Below are positions 1-7,605 of a stretch of 38,368 nt of DNA, in pieces. The stretch comes from an uncultured Lentibacter sp. (lineage in GTDB: Bacteria; Pseudomonadota; Alphaproteobacteria; Rhodobacterales; Rhodobacteraceae): assembly GCF_937123735.1 (NCBI RefSeq), contig NZ_CAKZKL010000049.1, forward strand, positions 1 through 38,368. The letters run 5' to 3'. The translations under genes were made by a program, and so were the position numbers. The notes beneath the pieces were generated by a model. It made no database searches. It was not told where the DNA came from and saw nothing but the letters and a program-made list of their open reading frames with translations. Numbering within the stretch: the first letter of the stretch is position 1; every line of letters begins with the position of its first letter.

Positions 1-173
1 CGGTCATCGACGTGAAAAGAGGCTGTCTTTTCGTGGTGAAAAGGGCAAGGGGCCCACATATCGCCCTTGCCCTGGTTAGACTTGCGCTGATCCCACATGA
101 CTTTGCGGCCCACAACCTGGCTGAGCGAGGTGCGGGTGCGAAGCTCATCGAGAAATCCGGGTGGCAGCGACAT
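1..173 (-). CDS. dnaG: DNA primase DnaG, N-terminal fragment (runs off the left edge)
   Basis: Reading the minus strand from the ATG at 173-171 gives 57 codons that begin MSLPPGFLDELRTR and contain the start of the CHC2 zinc-binding domain (APCPFHHEKTASFHVDD). This is the primase signature in which Cys and His ligands bind zinc next to the template-contacting surface. DnaG synthesises RNA primers for the replication fork. Only the first tenth of the protein is present; the catalytic TOPRIM domain and the DnaB-binding C-terminus lie beyond the window. No strong Shine-Dalgarno is visible upstream of the ATG, but the N-terminus matches what I know of alphaproteobacterial DnaG. A hairpin-like stretch at 43-72 lies inside this coding sequence, so I do not call it a terminator. 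The zinc-finger motif makes the identification strong despite the short fragment. Confidence 0.9.
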   Translation of the reverse strand, partial: MSLPPGFLDELRTRTSLSQVVGRKVMWDQRKSNQGKGDMWAPCPFHHEKTASFHVDD

Positions 174-251
174 TTGGCCAATATGGGGCCTCGGCGCGTC
201 GGCGGCAAGCTCACAAACGCAGATGCCGGCACAGGCCGGGCCTATACAGCT

Positions 252-563
252 TCAGTTCACATCCAGTGCACGGCATTGTGCCTCAAAACTGGCTGCAAGG
301 TCTCCTTGGCGCAGCTCTTTGCGCGTCAGGCTATAGGCATAGCCCACCAGTAAGGGAACGGCCCCCTGCATCTCGGGGGCGGTGGCGCGGGTGATGTTTT
401 GCTTGGCCTTGCGCTCGCTGACAAACCGCAGCCGCAATACCACGGCCTCGCGCAGAATTTCGCCTTGCGCCGCACAGCGCATGGCCCGCTGCTCCGGGCT
501 TTCCGCCAGGGCCGCACCCACCCCGAGCCACAGCGCAACGGTGCTTGCAAACATATGTTTCAT
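252..563 (-). CDS. Small secreted protein of unknown function
   Basis: The product is 103 residues when started at the ATG at 563, which has GAGAGG six bases upstream. A longer frame reaches 623, but the internal start gives a clean signal peptide (MKHMFASTVALWLGVGAALA, cleavage after AEA/ALA-type residues), so I prefer it. The mature part is about 83 residues, mostly helical in appearance, rich in Arg, Glu and Ala, with two cysteines near its ends (in MRCAAQ and AQCRAL) that could form a disulfide in the periplasm. I recognise no family. It precedes dnaG on the same strand with 78 bases between them and could share a transcript. Confidence that it is a real gene rests on the signal peptide and ribosome binding site. 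Confidence 0.6.
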   Translation of the reverse strand: MKHMFASTVALWLGVGAALAESPEQRAMRCAAQGEILREAVVLRLRFVSERKAKQNITRATAPEMQGAVPLLVGYAYSLTRKELRQGDLAASFEAQCRALDVN

Positions 564-660
564 GGGGCCTCTCTGCTGATCTGTTTTGGCGCGCATGGCA
601 CTTTCTAGCGCGGCCAGTTTCAAAAGTCAGCGCCCGCGCCGCCCTGAACGCCAGAGCCAA

Positions 661-676
661 AGAACAGATCTGCTCT
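661..676. promoter_or_regulatory. 16-base imperfect palindrome upstream of cobB
   Basis: AGAACAGATCTGCTCT reads as its own reverse complement except for one mismatched pair. It sits in the 250-base gap between the divergent secreted-protein gene and cobB, the only symmetrical element I see there. It could be an operator, but no regulator is encoded adjacently, so this is a weak call. Confidence 0.25.
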
Positions 677-813
677 GACCTCGGGGGCACTAGGCACGCA
701 GAGATCCGGCCCAGCACAGAAACCCGTTGAAACCACCCCGACCCTCAGGGCATGTTTGCCCCCAAGCACGTTGGCCAGATCATCCCCGCAAGGCCACAGA
801 AGGAACATGAACC

Positions 814-1512
814 ATGGGCGAACAGATCGTCATCTTGACAGGCGCAGGCATCTCAGCTGAGAGCGGGCTGGGCACCTTTCGCGATGAGGGCGGGCTTTGG
901 GCCCAGCACCGGATCGAAGATGTGGCCACGCCGGAGGGCTTTGAGCGCAACCCCGAGCTGGTGCTGGGGTTTTACAACCAGCGCCGCGCCGAGGCGGCCG
1001 CAGCCACGCCCAATGCCGCCCATGTGGCGCTCACGGCGCTTGAGGCCAAACATGAAGTGCTGATCGTGACACAGAATGTCGACGGGCTGCACGAAGCCGC
1101 AGGCGCGCAAAATGTGCTGCATATGCACGGCAGCCTGGCGCAAGCCATGTGTGCGGCCTGCGCGGCCCGCTGGGAGGCGCCCATGGTGATGCAGGTGTCG
1201 GACCCCTGCCCCCACTGCGGCGCGCAGGCCACGCGGCCAGATATCGTCTGGTTCGGTGAAATCCCCTACGGCATGGAAAAGATCGACGCAGCCCTCAGCA
1301 AGGCCACGCTCTTTGCGGCCATCGGCACGAGCGGCAATGTCTACCCCGCCGCCGGCTTTGTCGCCGAGGCGCGCCGCCTGGGCCTTCCGACCGTGGAGAT
1401 GAACCTTGAGCCCTCCGCAGGTCACTCCCTGTTTGACGACCTGCGCCTCGGCCCCGCGAGCGAGACCGTCCCTGCGTGGGTGAACGAGCTGGCAGCGAAA
1501 AGCACCTCCTAG
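814..1512 (+). CDS. cobB: NAD-dependent protein deacylase, Sir2 family, CobB
   Basis: This 232-residue protein is a complete bacterial sirtuin. It removes acyl groups from lysines using NAD+, producing nicotinamide and O-acyl-ADP-ribose, in the cytoplasm. Visible motifs in order are the NAD-binding TGAGISAESGLGTFRD (residues 9-24), TQNVDGLH (86-93), catalytic His105 in HMHGS, and the zinc site formed by Cys113/Cys116 (CAAC) and Cys132/Cys135 (CPHC). Tyr54 and Arg57 (FYNQRR) match the YxxR pair of class III sirtuins, which accept succinyl or malonyl lysine, so both deacetylase and desuccinylase activity are plausible. An AGAAGGA ribosome binding site lies nine bases ahead of the ATG. It is transcribed alone. 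One known role of CobB is activating acetyl-CoA synthetase, fitting the acyl-CoA genes elsewhere in the window, though that link is inference. Confidence 0.95.
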   Translation: MGEQIVILTGAGISAESGLGTFRDEGGLWAQHRIEDVATPEGFERNPELVLGFYNQRRAEAAAATPNAAHVALTALEAKHEVLIVTQNVDGLHEAAGAQNVLHMHGSLAQAMCAACAARWEAPMVMQVSDPCPHCGAQATRPDIVWFGEIPYGMEKIDAALSKATLFAAIGTSGNVYPAAGFVAEARRLGLPTVEMNLEPSAGHSLFDDLRLGPASETVPAWVNELAAKSTS

Positions 1513-1516
1513 CTCT

Positions 1517-1537
1517 TTCTTATTGCTATAAATATCC
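1517..1537 (-). repeat. Dispersed intergenic repeat, copy A (diverged form)
   Basis: On the minus strand this reads GGATATTTATAGCAATAAGA, closely matching the copy at 29480-29500. It lies between the convergent ends of cobB and the copper chaperone gene. Both this copy and the one at 29480 are accompanied nearer the minus-strand gene by a GACGCGCCGAAGG element (1635-1647 here), so the conserved unit is longer than the core. Confidence 0.65.
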
Positions 1538-1600
1538 AATCCCACCGCCTGCCAAACCGAACACCGCCCATGTGGCCAAGCAACCTCTGCCAAATGCAAA

Positions 1601-1629
1601 GGGGGCTGGTGGCAAAGCCACCAGCCCCC
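1601..1629 (-). terminator. Terminator hairpin after the copper chaperone gene
   Basis: A perfect 13-base-pair stem (GGGGGCTGGTGGC and its complement) closes a 3-base loop. On the minus strand it is followed by TTTGCATTT, so it is a plausible intrinsic terminator for the minus-strand copper chaperone gene whose stop lies 35 bases upstream. It could also block cobB read-through from the other side. Confidence 0.75.
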
Positions 1630-1664
1630 CGGGGCGACGCGCCGAAGGCGCGGCGCAATGCCTC

Positions 1665-2156
1665 TTAGCTGTCGCCGTCTTTTTTCATGTGGCCGTGGCC
1701 CATGCTGCCGTGCATCGGCTTGCGCTCAAGGTCCACAGGCACCTCGACCACCACATCACCAGCCTTTTCGAACGTCAGCGTGACCGTCACCATATCGCCC
1801 TGCGCCATCGCTTCGGTGAGGCCCATGAACATGACATGCCGCCCACCGCGCTGCATGGTGATGCTTTCGCCCGCTTTGACAGGGAAGCCCTCTTGAACAT
1901 GGGTCATTTTCATCACGCCGTTGGCGTCTTCGATATGGGTGTGCAGCTCGACCCGCTTGGCAATGTCGGAGCTGGCGCTGATCAGGCGGTCGTCTTCGCC
2001 GGTGTGATTCTCGATCACGATGAAGGCGGCGCCTGCGGAGGCGCTCATGCCCGCCGCGCGGGCGTAGCTGTCCTTGATCATCATGCCATCAGCAAAGGCT
2101 GGCATGGCGAGGGCGGTTGCGGCCACGGCCGCGAGAAGGGTTGATTTGAGAGACAT
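1665..2156 (-). CDS. Periplasmic copper chaperone, PCu(A)C family
   Basis: The 163-residue product starts with a Sec signal peptide (MSLKSTLLAAVAATALAMPAFA) and continues as a PCu(A)C cupredoxin-like domain. The family binds Cu(I) through a histidine and methionine set; the corresponding HTHIED, MKMTH and GGRHVMFMGL segments are visible, and the C-terminal tail is rich in Met and His (MHGSMGHGHM), a likely additional copper site. Family members deliver copper to the CuA or CuB centres of cytochrome oxidase in the periplasm. The ATG at 2156 is preferred over the upstream open frame because it places the signal peptide at the N-terminus and has AAAGG upstream. Downstream is a strong terminator hairpin. 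The neighbour at 2203-2550, 46 bases upstream on the same strand, is probably co-transcribed. Confidence 0.9.
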   Translation of the reverse strand: MSLKSTLLAAVAATALAMPAFADGMMIKDSYARAAGMSASAGAAFIVIENHTGEDDRLISASSDIAKRVELHTHIEDANGVMKMTHVQEGFPVKAGESITMQRGGRHVMFMGLTEAMAQGDMVTVTLTFEKAGDVVVEVPVDLERKPMHGSMGHGHMKKDGDS

Positions 2157-2202
2157 GGCTCTACCTTTCGTCTGAATGTTTTTTGAGAAGTTATAAGAAC
2201 AG

Positions 2203-2550
2203 TCAGAGAAAGGCGGGTGGCCCCCGTGCGCTGGCGGCGTGCAGGCTTTGGGCCTTGAGATGTGCCACATGGTCAAAGCGCAGCGGCGCGCCCGCCAGAA
2301 CCAGCGCTGCGGGAAGTGTGACAGGCGGGGTGATATCGGCAAAGAGCGCCAGCGCGCAGTCGGGGCAGATGTGGGGCGGGCCTGTGGGCTTGCCCTCGGC
2401 ATCAACCAGAATGGTCAGCGGCCCCGTGCCTGTGCAGAGCACGAGTTCGCCCGCGGCATTGGTCATGGTGCGCGCCTCGGCCATCGCGTGGCCGGTGAGC
2501 ACAAGGACCGCGACCAAGAGGGCGGAGATATGGGCGTGCAAGCGCTTCAT
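2203..2550 (-). CDS. DUF2946-like exported protein
   Basis: With the ATG at 2550 the product is 115 residues: a hydrophobic N-terminal segment (HISALLVAVLVLTGHAMA) that looks like a signal peptide or anchor, then a small domain with one Cys in LVLCTGTG and a CPDC pair (ICPDCALAL), ending in ARGPPA. Short proteins with this plan (Cys in the first third, CPxC pair, RxPP near the end) are annotated as DUF2946 and often accompany copper or metal-handling genes. The gene lies just upstream of the PCu(A)C chaperone on the same strand, suggesting a shared copper-related role in the envelope. A start at 2577 is also open. The function is not established. Confidence 0.65.
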   Translation of the reverse strand: MKRLHAHISALLVAVLVLTGHAMAEARTMTNAAGELVLCTGTGPLTILVDAEGKPTGPPHICPDCALALFADITPPVTLPAALVLAGAPLRFDHVAHLKAQSLHAASARGPPAFL

Positions 2551-2600
2551 GCCCCCAGATGTAGCGCAGAGCGCCACAGATGCAAGGGGACAAAACGAAA

Positions 2601-2624
2601 CAGCCCCGCCCGAGGGCGAGGCTG
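2601..2624 (-). terminator. Terminator hairpin after rpmB
   Basis: A 10-base-pair stem (one G-T wobble) with a 4-base loop is followed on the minus strand by TTTCGTTTTG. It starts 26 bases past the rpmB stop codon, the usual place for an intrinsic terminator. Confidence 0.75.
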
Positions 2625-2649
2625 CTTCAAATGATGTGTCGCCAGCGGT

Positions 2650-2940
2650 TTACGCTGTGGCTGTTTGCGCCTTGGCGATCTCTTTTTTCACCTTCAGCGC
2701 GCGCGCGGAGAGCTCGGCGTCTTTGGCTTTGGCAAGGAACTTGTCCAAACCGCCACGGTGATCCACCGAGCGCAGCGCGTGGGCGCTGATGCGCATCTTG
2801 AAGCCGCGGCCCAATGTTTCGGACTGAAGGGTTACATCGTTGAGGTTTGGCAGGAAGCGACGACGCGTTTTGTTGTTCGCGTGGCTTACGTTGTTGCCAA
2901 CCATCGGGCCTTTTCCGGTCAATTCGCAAACGCGTGACAT
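2650..2940 (-). CDS. rpmB: 50S ribosomal protein L28
   Basis: The 96-residue product begins [23 protein letters not shown], the characteristic L28 N-terminus, and continues with TRRRFLPNL, typical of the family. L28 is a small basic component of the large ribosomal subunit. The ATG at 2940 has GAGGA upstream; the frame is open to 3036, but the extra residues do not belong to the family. The length (about 96 residues) is the usual one for alphaproteobacteria. It is a single-gene unit with a terminator behind it, lying between the copper genes and the ABC transporter pair. Confidence 0.97.
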   Translation of the reverse strand: MSRVCELTGKGPMVGNNVSHANNKTRRRFLPNLNDVTLQSETLGRGFKMRISAHALRSVDHRGGLDKFLAKAKDAELSARALKVKKEIAKAQTATA

Positions 2941-3034
2941 GGGTTCATCCTCATCTTGTTCTGATGCCGCCAGTGTCCAGCGACCATACGATAGGGCGCC
3001 GACAAGCGGCCCCCCGTGAATTCTGTTCGCGCTC

Positions 3035-3061
3035 ATTAGGCGGAATCGCCCGAGCCGTCAA
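3035..3061 (-). promoter_or_regulatory. Possible rpmB promoter
   Basis: On the minus strand TTGACG (3061-3056) and CCTAAT (3040-3035) are separated by 15 bases. The -35 matches the sigma-70 consensus at five of six positions and the -10 at four of six, but the spacer is shorter than ideal. It lies about 95 bases upstream of the L28 start. Confidence 0.35.
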
Positions 3062-3103
3062 GCCCATATGGCGCGCGGACCGCTCGAATTTGCCTGCGGC
3101 GCG

Positions 3104-4936
3104 CTAGGGCGCAAGAAAGCCGCCGGACTGATGCGCCCAGAGATCGGCATAGATACCGCCCTTTGCAATCAGTGCGTCGTGGCTGCCCTCCTCCACGATC
3201 TGCCCCTCGCGCATCACGATGATACGGTCCATCGCGGCAATGGTGGAGAGGCGGTGGGCGATGGCGAGCACGGTTTTGCCTTCCATCACGCGGGTGAGCG
3301 CGCTTTGGATCGAGGCTTCGACCTCGCTGTCGAGCGCGCTTGTCGCCTCATCCAGCACAAGGATGGGCGCGTCCTTCAGGATCGCCCTTGCCAGAGCGAT
3401 GCGCTGGCGTTGCCCGCCCGAAAGCTTGACCCCGCGTTCGCCCAAATGGGCCTCTAGACCGCGCCTGCCCTGCCCGTCTTGCAGGGTGTCGATGAAGTCG
3501 CGTGCTTCGGCCTTATCAATGGCCGCGTGGAGGGCCGCTTCGCGCGCGTCTTCGCGCCCGTAAGTTATGTTGTCGCGTGCGGAGCGGTTAAACAGCGCGG
3601 TTTCCTGCGTGACCATGCCGATGGCGCGGCGCAGGCTTGGCTCTGTGACATCGGAAATATCCTGCCCGTCGATGAGGACGCGGCCTGTTTCAGGGTCATA
3701 CAGCCTGAGCAACAGCGAGACGAGCGTGGACTTGCCTGCGCCTGACGCGCCGACGATGCCGAGCTTTTCGCCTGCGTGGATGGTGAGCGAAATGCCCGTC
3801 ACCCCGCCGACATCGCGGCCATAGGAGAAGGTCACATCTTCAAAGCGGATCTCGCCTTTGGGCACGGCGAGGCTTGCGCCCGTGCCAATGCGCAGGCGCT
3901 TGGCGGGGGCGAGTGTGCGCATCCCGTCCTCGACCTCGCCGAGGTGCATATAGATTGTCATCAGCACGAAGCTGATCCAGCCCGACATTTGCGCAAGGCG
4001 GATGGAGACCGCGCCTGTGGCGGCGATATCGCCCGGTGTGACACCGCTTTCGCGCCAGTAGAGCGCCGCACCCAGCAGCGCCACCGGCAGAAGCCCCGCG
4101 ATAAAGATAAGACCGAAGCGGAAAACCGAGGAAAGCTCGCCGAAATAGACCGCGCGTTCGCGCAGGGTTTCGAGCACATCGGAGGTGGCGGCCTCTTCTA
4201 CAGCGTCGCCCGCAAAGAGCTTCACCGTTTTGATATTGGTGATGGTGTCGACCACCTGCCCCGAGACCATGGCCTGCGCAGCGGCGCGCACTTTGGAGCG
4301 CGCGCGAATGCGCGGCAGGAAGTAGCGCAGGTAGGCCGCGTAAATCGCGATCCAGCCAAAGAGGATGAGCAGAAGGCGCGTGTCAATCGCCGCCACAAGC
4401 AGGGCCGAGCCGACAACCGAGGCCAGCGCGAAGAGGATGGCGTTGACCGTTTCGATCACCACTTCGGTGAGCGAGCGGGTGGCTTGCACCTGCTTTTGCG
4501 CCAGGCGGCCTGCGTAATCGTCATCAAAATAGCCGACCGATTGGCCCAGCGTCCAGCGGTTGAGCCGGCCGAGGATCTGCTTGAAGAGGTTTGGCCCCAG
4601 CACGACCGACTGGAAAGCCGCGTTGAGCCCGAAGAAGGCGGGGCGCAGGCCGATGAGCAGGAAGGCTCCGAAGGCCAGCAGCCAGATGTGCCGGGAGAGC
4701 GGCGCGCCCGAGGCGGCGATATCGACCACCTCGCCGAGCACATACATTGACAGGACTTCGCTCGCGCCCGAGAGTGCGGAAATGACCCCCGCCAGCGCGA
4801 TGACAGGCCATGCGCCCGCAAGGCACCAGCGCGCGAAGGCCCAAAGCTCGGTTGGCGGCGCCCCGCGCGCGGGGCGCATCGGGTCGATCAGGCGCACGGC
4901 GCGCCAGACGAGGCGGTGGTAGGCGGTTTCGGCCAT
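3104..4936 (-). CDS. ABC exporter half-transporter (membrane plus ATPase domains), second gene of a pair
   Basis: A 610-residue type IV ABC exporter subunit. Residues about 40-330 form the six-helix membrane domain. The nucleotide-binding domain follows, with Walker A GASGAGKST (396-404), Q-loop VTQETALF, signature LSGGQ (505-509), Walker B ILVLDE (525-530), and H-loop IAHRLS. All catalytic elements look intact. Its ATG overlaps the stop of the upstream ABC gene by one base, so the two are translationally coupled and very probably form a heterodimer in the inner membrane. The substrate cannot be read from sequence; such pairs are often labelled multidrug or lipid exporters. Most similarity to the partner lies in the ATPase half. 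No periplasmic adaptor or outer-membrane gene is nearby. Confidence 0.92.
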   Translation of the reverse strand: MAETAYHRLVWRAVRLIDPMRPARGAPPTELWAFARWCLAGAWPVIALAGVISALSGASEVLSMYVLGEVVDIAASGAPLSRHIWLLAFGAFLLIGLRPAFFGLNAAFQSVVLGPNLFKQILGRLNRWTLGQSVGYFDDDYAGRLAQKQVQATRSLTEVVIETVNAILFALASVVGSALLVAAIDTRLLLILFGWIAIYAAYLRYFLPRIRARSKVRAAAQAMVSGQVVDTITNIKTVKLFAGDAVEEAATSDVLETLRERAVYFGELSSVFRFGLIFIAGLLPVALLGAALYWRESGVTPGDIAATGAVSIRLAQMSGWISFVLMTIYMHLGEVEDGMRTLAPAKRLRIGTGASLAVPKGEIRFEDVTFSYGRDVGGVTGISLTIHAGEKLGIVGASGAGKSTLVSLLLRLYDPETGRVLIDGQDISDVTEPSLRRAIGMVTQETALFNRSARDNITYGREDAREAALHAAIDKAEARDFIDTLQDGQGRRGLEAHLGERGVKLSGGQRQRIALARAILKDAPILVLDEATSALDSEVEASIQSALTRVMEGKTVLAIAHRLSTIAAMDRIIVMREGQIVEEGSHDALIAKGGIYADLWAHQSGGFLAP

Positions 4937-6795
4937 TATTCGGCGGCCTCCTCTGTGTCTGTGTCGCCCAGAAAGCCGCCCGACTGACGCGCCCAGAGAT
5001 CGGCATAGACGCCGCCCTTGGCGAGCAATTCACTATGCGTGCCCTCTTCGATGACGCGGCCTTTGTCGAGCACCACGATCCGGTCCATCTCGGCGATGGT
5101 GGAGAGGCGGTGGGCGATGGCGATGACGGTTTTGCCCTTCATCATGCCATAGAGCGTGTCCTGGATAGCGGCCTCGACCTCGGAATCCAGCGCACTTGTG
5201 GCCTCATCGAGCAGAAGGATCGGGGCGTTCTTGAGGATCACGCGGGCGAGTGTGATGCGCTGGCGCTGACCACCCGAAAGCTTCACCCCGCGCTCGCCCA
5301 CTTGCGCCGCCATGCCGCGGCGGCCCTCCATGTCTTCCAGCGTTTCGATAAACTCCAGCGCCTCGGCCTCTTTGGCGGCTTGCCAGATTTCGGCATCTGT
5401 CGCCTCAAGCCGGCCATAGGCGATATTCTCGCGCAAAGAGCGGTGCAGAAGCGAGCTGTCTTGCTGCACCATGCCGATCTGGCGGCGCAGGCTGTCTTGG
5501 GTGACTTGGGAAATGTCCTGACCGTCAATCAGGATGCGGCCTGCCTCGGCATCATAAAAGCGCAAGAGCAGCTTCACCAGCGTGGATTTGCCCGCGCCGG
5601 AGCGGCCGACGAGGCCGACTTTCTCGCCTGCCTTGATGGTGAGGGTCACGCCTTCAAGCCCACCGATGTCGCGGCCGTAGCGGTGGGTGAGGTTTTCGAT
5701 CACGATCTCGCCTTTGGAAATAGAGAGCGGTTTGGCGTCCTCGGCATCGACCAGATCAATCGGCTGGGCGATGGTCTCCATGCCCTCGGCCACCACGCCA
5801 AGCTGGCGGAAAAACGAGGTGAGCGCCCACATGATCCAGCCTGTCATGGCGTTGAGGCGGAGCGTGAGGGCCGAGGCGGCGGCAACCGCCCCCACGCTGG
5901 CCGCGCCCTGCATCCAGAGGTAGATGGCCCAGCCAACCACGCCGACGATGAGCACGCCGTTGAGCACGACGAGGACGAAATCCATCGTGGTATAGATGCG
6001 CATTTCTTCCACAAAGGTGCGGCGAGCCTCCTCGATGGCGTCGCGGGCGAAAGTGATTTCGCCATCGTGGTGGGCAAACATTTTGACGGAGTGAATATTT
6101 GTGTAGCTGTCGACCACGCGGCCGGTGACGGCGGAGCGGGCATCGGACGCCTTTTGCGAGGCGGGCCCAACGCGTTTGAGGGTCCAGTGCATGAGCCAGC
6201 CATAGCCGACAAACCACGCCAGCAGCGGCAGCACGAGGCGCATATCGGCGCCATAGAGCATCACCGCCGCGCCGATCACATAGGCCAGCGCAAAGGTGAG
6301 CGCGTCAAAGACCTGAAACACCGCCTCGCCCGCTGCGGGGGGTGTTTGCATGATGCGGCCTGCGATGCGGCCGGCAAAATCATTCTCAAACCAGCCAACA
6401 GACTGGCGCAGAACATGATTGTGCGCGCGCCAGCGCACCAGCGTGCCGACATTGGGCAGGATGGTGTTGTTGAGCAAGAGCACATCGAGGAGCTGGATCG
6501 CGGGGCGGATGAAGAGCACGAAAAGCGCCAGCCAGATGAGGAAGCTGCCATGCGCCTCCCAGACCTCGGCGGGCGGGCCTGCAAGCAGATCAACGAGCCA
6601 GCCCATATAGTAGATGAGGCCGATTTCTATGGCCGCAACGGCGACTGACAAGAGACCTGCGGCCCAGAACACCCGCTTGAAGGGCTGCGTATAGCCCAGC
6701 ATGAAGCGCCAGAGCGTTTTGGGCGGCACATCTTCGCGCGGGTAAGGGCCGTAAGGGTCAACGAGGGATTCGAAATAGGTGAAGAGCTTTTTCAT
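4936..6795 (-). CDS. ABC exporter half-transporter (membrane plus ATPase domains), first gene of a pair
   Basis: A 619-residue partner of the downstream ABC subunit. It starts MKKLFTYFESLVDPYGPYP and has membrane helices from about residue 45 to 330. Its ATPase domain has Walker A GRSGAGKST (397-405), signature LSGGQ (506-510), Walker B ILLLDEATSALD, and an intact H-loop IAHRLS. Because both subunits keep canonical ATP sites, there is no sign of the one-degenerate-site arrangement seen in some heterodimeric exporters. AAGG lies about eleven bases ahead of the ATG. The gene is divergent from the marR operon across a 378-base gap. It exports an unknown compound using ATP. Confidence in the family is high and in the substrate is nil. 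Confidence 0.92.
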   Translation of the reverse strand: MKKLFTYFESLVDPYGPYPREDVPPKTLWRFMLGYTQPFKRVFWAAGLLSVAVAAIEIGLIYYMGWLVDLLAGPPAEVWEAHGSFLIWLALFVLFIRPAIQLLDVLLLNNTILPNVGTLVRWRAHNHVLRQSVGWFENDFAGRIAGRIMQTPPAAGEAVFQVFDALTFALAYVIGAAVMLYGADMRLVLPLLAWFVGYGWLMHWTLKRVGPASQKASDARSAVTGRVVDSYTNIHSVKMFAHHDGEITFARDAIEEARRTFVEEMRIYTTMDFVLVVLNGVLIVGVVGWAIYLWMQGAASVGAVAAASALTLRLNAMTGWIMWALTSFFRQLGVVAEGMETIAQPIDLVDAEDAKPLSISKGEIVIENLTHRYGRDIGGLEGVTLTIKAGEKVGLVGRSGAGKSTLVKLLLRFYDAEAGRILIDGQDISQVTQDSLRRQIGMVQQDSSLLHRSLRENIAYGRLEATDAEIWQAAKEAEALEFIETLEDMEGRRGMAAQVGERGVKLSGGQRQRITLARVILKNAPILLLDEATSALDSEVEAAIQDTLYGMMKGKTVIAIAHRLSTIAEMDRIVVLDKGRVIEEGTHSELLAKGGVYADLWARQSGGFLGDTDTEEAAE

Positions 6796-7095
6796 GGGAC
6801 AGGACCTTGCAAGGATGCGTGGACTACGCCGAAGCGCAAGGCGCCTCAGTCAGGATACGTTGTCCGGGGTTCGGACGATCACCCTTTTTTGTGCCAGATC
6901 CCGTAAAACATGTTGCCCTCCTTTGTTCACCTGTGAAGCGTAACGGAGGGGATAAGGGGAGTCACCCCCTTTTGCGCGCCGTGCTTGTGGCAAGTGACGC
7001 AGCAGCGTGCCTGCGGCACACAGGACAAGCGCTGCGCGCGGTTGGGGGCGCTGCCCCCAAGCTGCAAAGCTTGCGGCTTTGCAGCTTTCCCCCGA

Positions 7096-7116
7096 GGTAT
7101 TTTTGACCAGAAGAAG
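7096..7116 (+). repeat. Dispersed intergenic repeat, copy B
   Basis: The core GGTATTTTTGACCAGAAG plus three more bases follows a run of C and the two hairpins listed for this gap. The 21-base core is identical, in reverse orientation, to the copy at 17216-17236. Confidence 0.75.
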
Positions 7117-7153
7117 ACGCGTGGGCAGCCAAGCGGGCTTGCCCTGTGCTAAT

Positions 7154-7171
7154 TGCAGGTATATACCCGCA
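7154..7171. promoter_or_regulatory. Palindromic operator candidate at the marR start
   Basis: TGCAGGTATATACCCGCA is an 18-base palindrome with a single mismatched pair, whose centre GGTATATACC is perfect. It ends two bases before the ATG at 7174. A TTGCCC at 7139 and the TATATA inside the palindrome are 15 bases apart and could be -35 and -10 elements, so a repressor bound here would cover the promoter. MarR regulators typically bind such palindromes in their own promoters, so autoregulation is the natural inference. Confidence 0.6.
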
Positions 7172-7173
7172 TT

Positions 7174-7605
7174 ATGGAAGACGTTTGTATCTGCACCGCA
7201 CTAAGGCAAGCCGCCGCGCAAAGCACAGCATATTATGATGCGGTGCTCGCTCCGGTGGGCATCAAGGTTACCATGTTCCGGCTTTTGCGGCGCATTGATG
7301 AGGCAGGGTCGATTTGCATCACTGAGCTGGCAGAGATCGTCGCGCTTGACCGGAGCACTCTGGGCCGCAATTTGCGGGTTTTGGAGAAGCAGTCTCTGGT
7401 CAAGACCGGCAAGGGCGAGGACGGGCGGACGCGCGTGGTGTGTTTGACGGGGACGGGCCGTGAGGCTCTTCAAATGGCGCTGCCGCTCTGGCGTGTCGCG
7501 CAACAGGATTTCGCACAGATGATTGGCGCAGACACGCTGGCGCTTTTGGCGAAGGTTGCGGCGCAACCCGACAAAGCCAGCCCCCGGACAGGAGACATGG
7601 CATGA
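7174..7605 (+). CDS. MarR-family transcriptional regulator
   Basis: The 143-residue product (start at ATG 7174; a TTG at 7153 is also in frame) has the MarR layout: an N-terminal dimerisation helix containing CICTALRQAAAQST, a winged helix-turn-helix with recognition region ITELAEIVALDRSTLGRNLRVLE, and a wing with EDGRTRVVCLT. Proteins of this family repress neighbouring transporter or detoxification genes and are released by small ligands or by cysteine oxidation. The early Cys pair (MEDVCIC) could be redox-active, though that is inference. There is no good Shine-Dalgarno close to the ATG, so the message may be leaderless. The stop overlaps the MFS start as ATGA, showing a single operon. It most likely represses itself and the transporter through the palindrome at 7154-7171. 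Confidence 0.88.
   Translation: MEDVCICTALRQAAAQSTAYYDAVLAPVGIKVTMFRLLRRIDEAGSICITELAEIVALDRSTLGRNLRVLEKQSLVKTGKGEDGRTRVVCLTGTGREALQMALPLWRVAQQDFAQMIGADTLALLAKVAAQPDKASPRTGDMA

Larger units (their letters stand above)
6796..7173. other. Divergent intergenic region, ABC pair / marR operon
   Basis: This gap holds no convincing gene. It contains two hairpins, 7042-7060 (TTGGGGGC stem, 3-base loop) and 7061-7085 (GCTGCAAAGC stem), then the repeat core at 7096-7116 and the palindrome at 7154-7171. A weak AAGGGG/CCCCTT stem with TTTT is seen at 6954-6974. Confidence 0.6.

Noticed and set aside
43..72. Hairpin with TTTT on the minus strand resembling a terminator
   Set aside because: It lies within the dnaG coding sequence (CHC2 zinc domain), so the symmetry is coincidental to the codons.
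853..1599. 248-codon open frame on the minus strand
   Set aside because: Antisense to cobB, which carries every sirtuin motif.
4810..6648. 612-codon open frame on the plus strand
   Set aside because: It is antisense to the first ABC exporter gene, whose protein has intact motifs. The open frame is a result of GC-rich codon bias, and its translation is rich in Arg, His and Asp with no family pattern.
6807..7106. Small open frame in the ABC-marR gap
   Set aside because: It runs through hairpins and repeat sequence, has no ribosome binding site and gives no recognisable protein.
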